Source of the DNA: Hydrogenophaga sp.
GTDB lineage: Bacteria > Pseudomonadota > Gammaproteobacteria > Burkholderiales > Burkholderiaceae_C
Direction: 5' to 3'
DNA length: 5,155 nt
Assembly (NCBI GenBank): GCA_030684755.1
Contig: JAUXXN010000588.1
Span: forward strand, 1 to 5,155
In this document: piece after piece, positions 1 to 5,155 of the stretch
Layout of the letters: each line of letters opens with the position of its first letter
How positions within the stretch are numbered: the first letter of the stretch is position 1
Program-made: the position numbers and the translations under genes
The notes under the pieces: generated by a model
The model's input: the letters and a program-made list of their open reading frames with translations, nothing else
Databases searched by the model: none
What the model was told of the DNA's origin: nothing

Positions 1-536
1 GCATGGTGGCCGAGGGCCGCTTTCGCGAAGACCTGTACCACCGGCTGAGCACCTTCCCCATTGCGCTGCCACCGCTGCGCGAGCGGCGCGAAGACATTGC
101 GCTGCTGACCCAGGCGCTGCTGGCGCGGGTGGCGCCCAAGCGCACGCTGAGCGTGTCGCCCCAAGCCTTGGCCTTGCTGGCCGAGCAGCCGTTTCGCGGC
201 AATGTGCGCGAACTGCGCAACCTGCTGGAGCGCACCACGCTGCTGTGCGATGGCGACCGCATCCAAGCCGAACACGTGGTGCAGGCGCTGAACTCGGGGC
301 GGCGTGGTGCGGTGGTGCCTGCGGTGGCGGCACCCGTTACCTCCACCGCTGCAGCCAACAGCGCCACCCTGGCCCAACCCACTGCGCCAGAGGTCGCCGC
401 ACCCTCGCTGCAAGCGCTGGAGCTGGCCGCGCTGCGCGAGCGGGTGGCTGCGCATACCGGCAGCCGCGCGGAGTTGGCGGCGGCCTTGGGCATCAGCGAG
501 CGCTCGCTCTACCGCAAGCTCAAAGCACTGAACTGA
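1..536 (+). CDS. Sigma-54-dependent Fis-family transcriptional regulator, C-terminal part (5' end outside window)
   Basis: This is the end of an NtrC-type enhancer-binding protein, which uses ATP hydrolysis to activate sigma-54 RNA polymerase. Counting from the first in-window ATG (position 3), residues 7-27 ([11 protein letters not shown], then [11 protein letters not shown]) match the late AAA+ core. FRGNVREL near residues 64-71 is the sensor-II motif, usually WPGNVREL, followed by NLLERTTLL. Residues ~98-136 are an Ala/Pro/Thr-rich linker. The last ~35 residues, ending [14 protein letters not shown], form a Fis-type helix-turn-helix for DNA binding. The ATG at 3 is almost certainly internal, because the conserved core continues upstream; Walker A/B, the GAFTGA loop and any sensory domain lie outside the window. 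It converges on the - strand cluster. Whether it controls that cluster cannot be seen; no upstream sigma-54 promoter of the cluster is in view. The family call is firm; the specific regulator is unknown. Confidence 0.93.
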   Translation, partial: MVAEGRFREDLYHRLSTFPIALPPLRERREDIALLTQALLARVAPKRTLSVSPQALALLAEQPFRGNVRELRNLLERTTLLCDGDRIQAEHVVQALNSGRRGAVVPAVAAPVTSTAAANSATLAQPTAPEVAAPSLQALELAALRERVAAHTGSRAELAAALGISERSLYRKLKALN

Positions 537-550
537 GCGCAGCCACAGCT

Positions 551-584
551 TCCAGCGCCAGAAGAATCAAACGTCCAGCGCCAG
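551..584. repeat. Two 11-base direct repeats in the convergent spacer
   Basis: TCCAGCGCCAG occurs at 551-561 and again at 574-584, start to start 23 bases, just left of the terminator hairpin. The surrounding 541-590 loosely resembles a degenerate copy of a dispersed intergenic repeat that I recall from Comamonadaceae, but that likeness is weak. The exact repeat is visible; any function (decayed mobile repeat, part of a terminator) is inference. Confidence 0.4.
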
Positions 585-590
585 CAAATA

Positions 591-609
591 CCGGAGCTGG
601 AAGCTCCGG
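591..609. terminator. Perfect 8-bp hairpin between convergent genes, likely bidirectional terminator
   Basis: The arms CCGGAGCT (591-598) and AGCTCCGG (602-609) are exact reverse complements around a 3-base GGA loop. The hairpin lies 5 bases beyond the methyltransferase stop (615-617) and ~55 bases beyond the regulator stop (534-536). On the - strand it is followed by TATTTG, a weak T-rich tract; on the + strand the following bases are CTACTTC, weaker still. It therefore fits best as the terminator of the - strand cluster, possibly serving both sides. No long U-tract is present, so efficient intrinsic termination is uncertain. Confidence 0.55.
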
Positions 610-614
610 CTACT

Positions 615-1214
615 TCAGGGTTTGGCGCGGGCGATAAACCGCGTAACATGCGCCAGCCCTTGGTGCCCCGGGCCTTCGTCCAGGGTCACCTCGCCTTGCC
701 ACGACAGCAGTTCGTCAAGCCCGGCAAAGTCTTCGCGCAGCAGCGCCGGGGTGTAGAGCATGGCCGCGTCTTTCGGGCCGCCGCTGGTGTGTTGCAGTTG
801 CTGCGGGTGAAAGCTCTCCAGAATGAGCAGGCCACCGGGCCGCAGGCCAGCGGCCAGCCGCTGGTGCGCAGCGGCGCGGATGCTGGGCGGCAGGTGGACG
901 AAGGTCAGCACCACCGCGTCCACGCTGGTGGGCGCGGGCGCCCATTCGGCCAAGTCGCCCAGCACAGTGTGCAGGGCCACGCCCCGTTCAGCCGCCAGGG
1001 CTTGCGCCTTTTGCAAGCCCACGGCCGAGCCGTCCATGGCGGTCACACGGTGCCCCTGCTGCGCCAGCCAGACGCCGTTGCGGCCCTCGCCATCGCCGGG
1101 CACCAACACATCGCAGCCCGGCGCGAGGCGGTGCGCTTGCTCAACCAAAAACGCGTTGGGGGCGGTGCCATATTTGAAGCCGAGGGCAGAAAAGTTGTGG
1201 TCCCAGAAGTTCAT
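615..1214 (-). CDS. Class I SAM-dependent methyltransferase, TehB-like
   Basis: The 199-residue protein has a class I methyltransferase fold signature. Motif I, VLVPGDGEGRN at residues 36-46, is the SAM-binding glycine loop; VTAMD at 57-61 ends in the acidic residue expected to hold the ribose; GDLAEW at 86-91 and VDAVVLTFVHLPP at 98-110 match motifs II-III; LRPGGLLILE at 124-133 is the usual post-motif strand. The arrangement GxGRNxxxLAxxGxxVxAxD is shared with TehB and related small-molecule methyltransferases. A start 99 bases further upstream (1313) is open but lies inside the preceding cytochrome gene, and the ATG at 1214 gives the natural family N-terminus (MNFWDHNF), so it is preferred. 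No clear Shine-Dalgarno is seen. The gene starts 10 bases after the cytochrome stop and so is probably the last gene of the operon. Substrate is unknown; a thiol, sulfide or metalloid oxyanion would suit the sulfur context but is speculation. Confidence 0.85.
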   Translation of the reverse strand: MNFWDHNFSALGFKYGTAPNAFLVEQAHRLAPGCDVLVPGDGEGRNGVWLAQQGHRVTAMDGSAVGLQKAQALAAERGVALHTVLGDLAEWAPAPTSVDAVVLTFVHLPPSIRAAAHQRLAAGLRPGGLLILESFHPQQLQHTSGGPKDAAMLYTPALLREDFAGLDELLSWQGEVTLDEGPGHQGLAHVTRFIARAKP

Positions 1215-1224
1215 GGCGGTTAGT

Positions 1225-2037
1225 TTACTTTTTGGACGCAGACGATCCGGCAGGCAAGTCGGCGTAGTACGTGGCCAGCGCGTCAATTTCGCTGCGGCTG
1301 AGTTTTTTGGCAAACGCCGACATGCCCCGAACGGCGTCGTTGGTGCGCGTGCCGTTTTGGTAGTTCAGCAGCGTGCGGGTGAAGTAAAGCGGGTTTTGCC
1401 CCGCCAGCGCCGAGGCTTCGAGCTTGCCGCCTTGGCCTTTGACGCCGTGGCAACTGGCGCAGGGCGTGAGCAGGCGCGCCGGATCGCCCTTGCGCACCAG
1501 TTGTTCGGCGCTCACGCCTTGGGCCGCCACCGGGCGTGGTGTGCCGTCGTCGCGGGGCGCGGGCTGCACCGCGTAAAAGGCCGATACGTCGGCAATTTGC
1601 TGCGGCGTCATCATCACGGCGATGTCGTGCATCAGCGCCGCGCCGTGGTTTTCTGCCCGCAGGCGGCTTTGGTAGTCCAGCAGCATCTTGGCGGTGTAGG
1701 CGGCTTTTTGGCCCGCGAGGTGCGGCCAGTTCTGCGTCGGCGCCACGCCGGTGTCGCCGTGGCACGAGGCGCAAAACAGTTGCTGGTTCACCACCCGGCC
1801 ACGTTCGGCCTCGCCGGGGGGCAGGGCGGCCAGCGCGGTGCGCAAGCTGGCGGGTGTCCAGGCTCGGGCTGCGGGTGTAGCGGCGTGGTCGGCGGCCAGC
1901 GCGGTGCCAGCCGTCAGGCCGATCAACACACTGGCTGCGGTCAGGGCCAGCGCCGTGGCGGCGCGGTGCAGCCAGCTATCGTTGGGCGCTGTGCGTTCTT
2001 GCAAATAGGGGTCGTGCAAATAGGGGTCGGAATACAT
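1225..2037 (-). CDS. Dihaem cytochrome c (c4-like), exported
   Basis: A 270-residue periplasmic electron carrier with two class I cytochrome domains. Haem-binding CASCH motifs are at residues 89-93 and 193-197. The domains are internally homologous: each has a CxxCHG motif, a LAGQ segment (107-110, 211-214), a Y-x-x-x-x-L-L-x-Y-Q segment (114-123, 218-227) and a candidate axial methionine (M136 aligned with M239). This is the cytochrome c4 plan. The N-terminus is odd: a ~25-residue hydrophilic leader precedes a hydrophobic stretch (~26-46) and an ALA-A signal-peptidase-like site at 46-49. A strong ribosome site supports the start. The gene lies 146 bases downstream of fccB and 10 bases before the methyltransferase. 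It probably accepts electrons from the FccAB unit and passes them to a terminal oxidase; that role is inferred from context. It is not the dihaem FccA of Allochromatium, since a closer FccA match lies directly upstream of fccB. Confidence 0.9.
   Translation of the reverse strand: MYSDPYLHDPYLQERTAPNDSWLHRAATALALTAASVLIGLTAGTALAADHAATPAARAWTPASLRTALAALPPGEAERGRVVNQQLFCASCHGDTGVAPTQNWPHLAGQKAAYTAKMLLDYQSRLRAENHGAALMHDIAVMMTPQQIADVSAFYAVQPAPRDDGTPRPVAAQGVSAEQLVRKGDPARLLTPCASCHGVKGQGGKLEASALAGQNPLYFTRTLLNYQNGTRTNDAVRGMSAFAKKLSRSEIDALATYYADLPAGSSASKK
2001..2029 (-). repeat. 15-base in-frame tandem duplication in the cytochrome leader
   Basis: The 14-mer GCAAATAGGGGTCG (+ strand) occurs at 2001-2014 and 2016-2029, a period of 15 bases. 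Because the period is five codons, it encodes DPYLH-DPYLQ at residues 4-13 of the dihaem cytochrome and leaves the frame intact. It lies ahead of the signal-peptide hydrophobic core, so it would be removed if the leader is cleaved. Confidence 0.85.
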
Positions 2038-2042
2038 ATCGG

Positions 2043-2049
2043 TTCCTTC
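2043..2049 (-). promoter_or_regulatory. Shine-Dalgarno site of the dihaem cytochrome gene
   Basis: Read on the - strand, GAAGGAA ends 5 bases before the ATG at 2037. It is the strongest ribosome site among the fully visible genes and fixes the start of the 270-residue product despite its unusual hydrophilic leader. Confidence 0.75.
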
Positions 2050-2110
2050 AAGGGTTCATCTCATCAACGCGACGCCGCCGAAGCAGGCGCCACACCCCGC
2101 ACACGCCGAA

Positions 2111-2180
2111 GATCCGGCTCCGCCGGTCCAAGGGCGTGGTCCCCCTGGGGGGACGACGCGAAGCGGCGCAGGGGGGTGCC
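2111..2180. repeat. GC-rich dispersed-repeat-like element with alternative hairpins
   Basis: This element fills the left-to-middle part of the 146-base gap between fccB and the dihaem cytochrome gene and ends 3 bases from the fccB stop codon. Visible structure: GTCCCCC at 2139-2145 pairs with GGGGGAC at 2148-2154; alternatively CCCCCTG at 2141-2147 pairs with CAGGGGG at 2169-2175, enclosing CGACGC (2154-2159) and GCGGCG (2163-2168), which pair with one mismatch around a GAA loop. The two folds exclude each other. The motif resembles an intergenic repeat I recall as common in Comamonadaceae genomes (known by memory, not searched). It could protect the 3' end of fccAB mRNA or attenuate transcription into the cytochrome gene. 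No T-tract follows on the - strand, so a simple intrinsic terminator is not supported. The rest of the gap (2050-2110) shows no convincing promoter. Confidence 0.6.
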
Positions 2181-2183
2181 ATC

Positions 2184-3566
2184 TCATGCAAAGCAATCGG
2201 CAGTAAACGTGCGCAGCCAAGCCTGCTGGTAACGCGCACCGAGCTTGATTTGCGCCGGTGTGGCGTTCAGCGGCAGGTAGCGGCCCTGGCCGTTGATGCG
2301 CACGATCTTGCCGTCAACGATCTTGAACACGTCGGCCACGAACAGGCCGTAGTCTTTGCCCGCCAGCGCGTAACAGGTGTTCTCCCACAGCGGCTCGGGC
2401 GCGGGGCGACCGGCCAGTTCTTCGACGATGGCGCGCGCCACCACCTTGGCCTGGGTGTTGGCCGAAAAGCCGCTCTTGGGCATGGCGTCGGCGATGCTGG
2501 CGTCGCCAATCACATACACATGGGGCTGCAAGGTGGAGGCAAAGGTGCGGCGCTCCACCGGGCAAAAGCCGCTGCTGTCGGCCAGCCCCAGCGTGGCGGC
2601 GACCTGGCCCGCCTTCATGGGCGGAATGACGTTGATCACGTCGGCCTGGATCACCTCGCCCTCGGTTTCGATGCGCATTTGCTTCGCATCGATCTTGAGC
2701 GTGCGCCCGCCGTCCTTGCCGCGCACCCAGCTCAGCATGCTGGTGCCCGCGTGTTGCTTCAGCTCCACCTGGCTTTGCATCTTTTTGACATAGTCGGGCG
2801 GCAGGTTGAAGCGGTAGAGACGGTTCCAGCCGAGCATCATGGTTTCGTCGGTCACGAAGCTGTCCTTCGGGTCCACGATGATGACTTTGGCCGTGGGGTT
2901 GTGTTTTTGGAACCACTCGGTCATGAGCGCGGCGCGCTCGTACGGGCCGGGCGGGCAGCGGTAGGGGTTGGGCGGTGCGGCCAGCACAAAGGTGCCGCCT
3001 GGCCGCATGCCCTGCAATTGCTTGGCGAGCAACGCGGTTTGCTCACCGGGAATCCAGCCCGAGGGCACCGCCGTGCGAGCGATTTGTTCGCTGTACCCGG
3101 CGTAGGCACTGTACAGGAGCTGGATGCCGGGCGAGACGATGAGCTTGTCGTAGGAAATCTTCTGTTGGCCTGCGGTGCTCACCGTGCGCGCCACTGGGTC
3201 GAGGCCGGTCACGGTGTCGATCAACACGCGTATGCCGTACTGGGTTTTCAGCGCTTCGTAGCTCACGTTGAGCTCGTCCATCGTCGCGTGCTGGTTCAGC
3301 ACTTCGGACGATCCGTAGGGGCGGACGTAAACCGGGTTTTTCTCAATCAGCGTGACTTGCAGCGCCGGGTTGAACAGCTTGAGGTATTTGGCGGCGGTGG
3401 CCCCGCCGACACCACCGCCGACGATGACGATGCGTGCGCTGTTTTGGGCAAAGGCCAGCGTGGGCGCGGCGGCCACCGACAGCAGGCCCAGGGCCTGGTT
3501 CAGCCACGCGCGGCGGCTGGGGTTGTGGCTTGGGTTGTGCATGGCGGGCTGTGTGGCGGCATTCAT
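2184..3566 (-). CDS. fccB: Flavocytochrome c sulfide dehydrogenase, flavoprotein subunit (FccB/SoxF type), Tat-exported
   Basis: This 460-residue FAD subunit oxidises sulfide in the periplasm and hands electrons to a cytochrome c subunit. A twin-arginine signal (SRRAWLNQ, residues 17-24, then a hydrophobic stretch ending AFA at 38-40) indicates folded export by Tat. The dinucleotide fold is RIVIVGGGVGGATAAKYLK (45-63). Strong family marks are YRCPPGPYERA (202-212), VINVIPPMKAGQ (310-321), IGDASIADAMPKSG (353-366) and NTCYALA (396-402). By alignment to Allochromatium vinosum FccB from memory, C204 and C398 correspond to the active-site disulfide pair Cys161/Cys337. The residue matching Cys42, which binds FAD covalently there, is P83 in VRPYGSSEV. 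The C-terminus contains the FCSD flavin-binding domain, which distinguishes it from sulfide:quinone reductase. The start at 3566 overlaps the fccA stop (ATGA) and has a GGAG site; a second ATG at 3542 would also keep the Tat signal. Natural substrate could be sulfide or another sulfur species. Confidence 0.93.
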   Translation of the reverse strand: MNAATQPAMHNPSHNPSRRAWLNQALGLLSVAAAPTLAFAQNSARIVIVGGGVGGATAAKYLKLFNPALQVTLIEKNPVYVRPYGSSEVLNQHATMDELNVSYEALKTQYGIRVLIDTVTGLDPVARTVSTAGQQKISYDKLIVSPGIQLLYSAYAGYSEQIARTAVPSGWIPGEQTALLAKQLQGMRPGGTFVLAAPPNPYRCPPGPYERAALMTEWFQKHNPTAKVIIVDPKDSFVTDETMMLGWNRLYRFNLPPDYVKKMQSQVELKQHAGTSMLSWVRGKDGGRTLKIDAKQMRIETEGEVIQADVINVIPPMKAGQVAATLGLADSSGFCPVERRTFASTLQPHVYVIGDASIADAMPKSGFSANTQAKVVARAIVEELAGRPAPEPLWENTCYALAGKDYGLFVADVFKIVDGKIVRINGQGRYLPLNATPAQIKLGARYQQAWLRTFTADCFA

Positions 3567-4027
3567 GGCTTGGCTCCGTGGGCGGCGGTCACGGTGCCCG
3601 CCAGGGGTTTTTGGGCCGCGAAGAACGCGCCCATGCCTTGCAGGTCTGCGTCGGTGAAGCCCCGGGCCACATGGCCCATGAGCGTGGCGGGGCGCTTGTT
3701 GTCGCGGAAATCGCGCATGGTGCGCACGAACTGCGCCACCGGCATGCCCGCCAGCGGCATGAAGGACTCGTCGCCCAACTGGCCGTGGGTGCCGTGGCAG
3801 GCGGCGCAGCTGTGCGCCATGGTGGACGCGGGCACGGGTGCGGGGTTGGTCGTGGGCGTCACGGCGGGGGCCGACACGGTGGCGGCAGGCGCAGACGTCT
3901 GGGGCGCTGTTTGTGCCATGGCTTTGACGGTCAGCGAAACGGCCACGGTAGCGCCCAGGGCCACCAGCAAGGTCCAGCCCAGTGCCTTGCGCAGGGCGGC
4001 GGTATCGAAAGAAGCGGTGTGTTTCAT
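3563..4027 (-). CDS. fccA: Monohaem cytochrome c subunit of flavocytochrome c (FccA-like)
   Basis: A 154-residue cytochrome with one haem site, CAACH at residues 74-78, followed by GTHG. The stretch CAACHGTHG with LMGHVARGFTDADLQGM (116-132) closely follows the first haem domain of Allochromatium FccA (CAGCHGTHG with IMGRIAKGYSTAD, from memory), and M117 is the likely axial ligand. It should take electrons from the FccB flavin. Residues ~16-37 form a hydrophobic segment after a short basic region; AMA-Q at 36-39 could be a cleavage site, otherwise it is a membrane anchor. Residues ~38-69 are an Ala/Pro/Thr/Ser linker before the haem domain. The second haem domain of dihaem FccA is absent. The ATG at 4027 is 2 bases after the stop of the upstream membrane-protein gene; an earlier ATG at 4102 would lie inside that gene and add a non-signal leader. 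No good Shine-Dalgarno is seen, which suggests translation coupled to the upstream gene. Confidence 0.88.
   Translation of the reverse strand: MKHTASFDTAALRKALGWTLLVALGATVAVSLTVKAMAQTAPQTSAPAATVSAPAVTPTTNPAPVPASTMAHSCAACHGTHGQLGDESFMPLAGMPVAQFVRTMRDFRDNKRPATLMGHVARGFTDADLQGMGAFFAAQKPLAGTVTAAHGAKP
3574..3577 (-). promoter_or_regulatory. Shine-Dalgarno site of fccB, inside the end of fccA
   Basis: GGAG on the - strand lies 7 bases before the ATG at 3566, within the last codons of the upstream cytochrome gene. Together with the ATGA stop/start overlap at 3563-3566, it favours 3566 over the internal ATG at 3542 and suggests translational coupling of the two subunits. Confidence 0.65.
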
Positions 4028-4029
4028 GT

Positions 4030-5155
4030 TCAGCGTGCCCACACAAAAAAGCCGACGGCGAAGTAAAGAACCGTCCAGCCCACCAGCAGGCCGACCGACC
4101 ACTGGCCGATGCGGGTGACGGTGGCGCTGGGCGTGTACAAGCCCTTGCTTTGCCCAGCCTGCCAGGCCACGGTGAGCAGGTAGGCCAGCGTGACGCCGCC
4201 GACCGCGCCGAAGGTGGCGAAGAACAGCGCGGTGCTGTACCAGTCCATGTTGATCTTGTAGTCCATGGCGTTGTAGCCGTGGCTGCCCAGCAGGGTGACA
4301 AAGCGCAGCATTTCGCGCGCCGCGCCCACCACAATCAGGCCCACCGCGCCCGCGCCAAAAACGGCGTAGCCCCAGACGCCCGAGTCGATGCGGTCACGCA
4401 GCACCAGCGGCAACGCCACCACAGCGGCCAGCGCCACCACCGCCATCAGCAGCCAAACGGATGTGGCAAACCAAGCCATCTTCTCGGGCAACGTGGCCAT
4501 CCACACGGCACCGATGAGCACCGACACCACACCGCCCACGAGCATCAGGTTTTGCGCCAGGCCGCGTAGCCAGCCCAGGTAGGCCGCATCTGCCTCTTGC
4601 GCGCCTTGCAGGTAACGGCGGTAGCCGTAGATCCAAGCGCCCGTCACCGGCGCCGAGAGCGCGATGAAGAACAGGAAACGCGGCAGGTGCCAATAATGCA
4701 GCGCATGGCCGTTGGGGTTCACCACGTCTTTGGGCGCGTACCACTGCATCCAGTGTTCGGGAAACAGCATCTGGTTGGTGAGGCTGTGCACGATGAAGCC
4801 CACCGCCAGCAGCAGCGCGATGGACAAGACCATCCACACGCCGCCTTGCCCGCCGTCAGCCACGATGTCGTGGTTTTTCCAATAAAAGATGTACATGGCG
4901 ATGTAGCCCGCAATCAGCAGCCCAATGAAGCCGATGACCCACCAAGCCGAGAGCACGTTGGACGTGTACCAGAACGGGTCGTACACCACCTGCACAAACA
5001 GCAGCGGGGCCACACCAATGACGATGGCCACCGACACCGCAATCTTGGCCGTGACCAGCATGGCCTGGGCCAGACGCCGCCAGTGCAGGCTGGGGCTGAA
5101 GGCGCCGCGCAGCGTGAGCGTGGCCGCGCCGAGCATGACCTGCACGGCGGCGATG
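4030..5155 (-). CDS. Polytopic membrane protein of unknown function, N-terminus outside window
   Basis: At least 374 residues are encoded and the frame stays open to the window edge. Counting from the GTG codon at 5145-5143, hydrophobic segments lie at about 1-12 (end of a helix), 29-54, 64-89, 103-128, 157-175, 198-219, 229-249, 257-277, 305-328 and 349-370, so roughly ten membrane helices are visible. Conserved-looking features include GVAPLLFVQVVYDPFWYT (44-61), a His-rich loop HALHYWH (147-153) entering helix 5, H120 within helix 4, and GSHGYNAMDYKINMDWYS (287-304). I see no CxxCH and none of the usual haem-copper oxidase motifs, and I cannot place it in a named family. The stop is 2 bases before the fccA start, so the genes are almost certainly co-transcribed and coupled. 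A role as membrane anchor or as a quinone- or haem-b-linked electron-transfer module for the FccAB proteins is an inference from position and histidines only. The GTG at 5145 is unlikely to be the true start because it falls inside a helix. Confidence 0.8.
   Translation of the reverse strand, partial: IAAVQVMLGAATLTLRGAFSPSLHWRRLAQAMLVTAKIAVSVAIVIGVAPLLFVQVVYDPFWYTSNVLSAWWVIGFIGLLIAGYIAMYIFYWKNHDIVADGGQGGVWMVLSIALLLAVGFIVHSLTNQMLFPEHWMQWYAPKDVVNPNGHALHYWHLPRFLFFIALSAPVTGAWIYGYRRYLQGAQEADAAYLGWLRGLAQNLMLVGGVVSVLIGAVWMATLPEKMAWFATSVWLLMAVVALAAVVALPLVLRDRIDSGVWGYAVFGAGAVGLIVVGAAREMLRFVTLLGSHGYNAMDYKINMDWYSTALFFATFGAVGGVTLAYLLTVAWQAGQSKGLYTPSATVTRIGQWSVGLLVGWTVLYFAVGFFVWAR

Noticed and set aside
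2083..2096. GG-N10-GC spacing on the - strand upstream of the dihaem cytochrome, a possible sigma-54 promoter
   Set aside because: It lacks the TGGCAC and TTGC consensus around the GG and GC, and such spacing is common by chance at this GC content.
823..2232. Long + strand open frame (469 codons) across the methyltransferase and dihaem cytochrome
   Set aside because: It spans two genes and the repeat element and has no domain; it is a codon-bias artefact of the opposite strand.
2184..3566. Identification as sulfide:quinone oxidoreductase
   Set aside because: The YRCPPGPYERA and NTCYALA motifs, the Tat signal, the C-terminal FCSD-type domain and the adjacent FccA-like cytochrome fit FccB better.
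2136..4118. Very long + strand open frame (660 codons) antisense to fccB and fccA
   Set aside because: It lies opposite well-conserved coding sequence, shows no recognisable domain, and is His/Gly/Arg/Val-rich as expected for a GC-rich antisense shadow.
3567..4334. N-terminal extension of the fccB frame upstream through fccA
   Set aside because: The extension is Arg/Pro/Ala-rich shadow sequence inside other genes. The Tat signal, the GGAG site and the ATGA overlap fix the start at 3566.
1..5155. CRISPR arrays, tRNA/rRNA genes, insertion sequences, phage genes or toxin-antitoxin pairs
   Set aside because: None seen: no regularly spaced repeats, no transposase or integrase motifs, no tRNA-like cloverleaf noticed, and genes fill almost the entire window.

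Overview
The window is GC-rich, densely packed bacterial DNA. It most resembles a betaproteobacterium of the Burkholderiales, probably family Comamonadaceae. That placement rests on codon style, the c-type cytochrome content and a dispersed-repeat motif at about 2111-2180 that I recall from Comamonadaceae genomes. It is inference, since no search was possible.

Layout. On the + strand, 1-536 holds the C-terminal end of a sigma-54-type (NtrC/Fis-family) activator that begins outside the window. A short spacer (537-614) carries a perfect 8-bp hairpin between convergent genes. Everything from 615 to the right edge is on the - strand and reads right to left as one probable operon: a polytopic membrane protein of unknown function (cut off by the edge at 5155), a monohaem cytochrome c resembling the N-terminal haem domain of FccA (4027-3563), the flavoprotein subunit of flavocytochrome c sulfide dehydrogenase, FccB (3566-2184), a 146-base spacer with a GC-rich repeat element, a dihaem cytochrome c of c4 type (2037-1225), and a small TehB-like SAM-dependent methyltransferase (1214-615). 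Spacings are tight: 2 bases, a 4-base ATGA overlap, 146 bases, and 10 bases.

How the genes may work together. FccB and FccA form a periplasmic enzyme that oxidises sulfide (or a related sulfur compound) to polysulfide/sulfur and passes electrons through flavin to haem c. The dihaem cytochrome is a plausible next carrier toward a terminal oxidase. The membrane protein, translationally close to fccA, could anchor the complex or link it to the quinone pool. The methyltransferase's role here is unknown.

Most interesting points: FccB keeps the two cysteines of the redox disulfide (C204, C398), but the position of the covalent FAD-binding cysteine (Cys42 of Allochromatium FccB) is proline (P83). 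FccA is monohaem and appears tethered by an N-terminal hydrophobic segment plus an Ala/Pro/Thr linker. An unassigned ten-helix membrane protein heads the visible part of the cluster. Together these suggest a membrane-associated variant of flavocytochrome c rather than the classical soluble enzyme.
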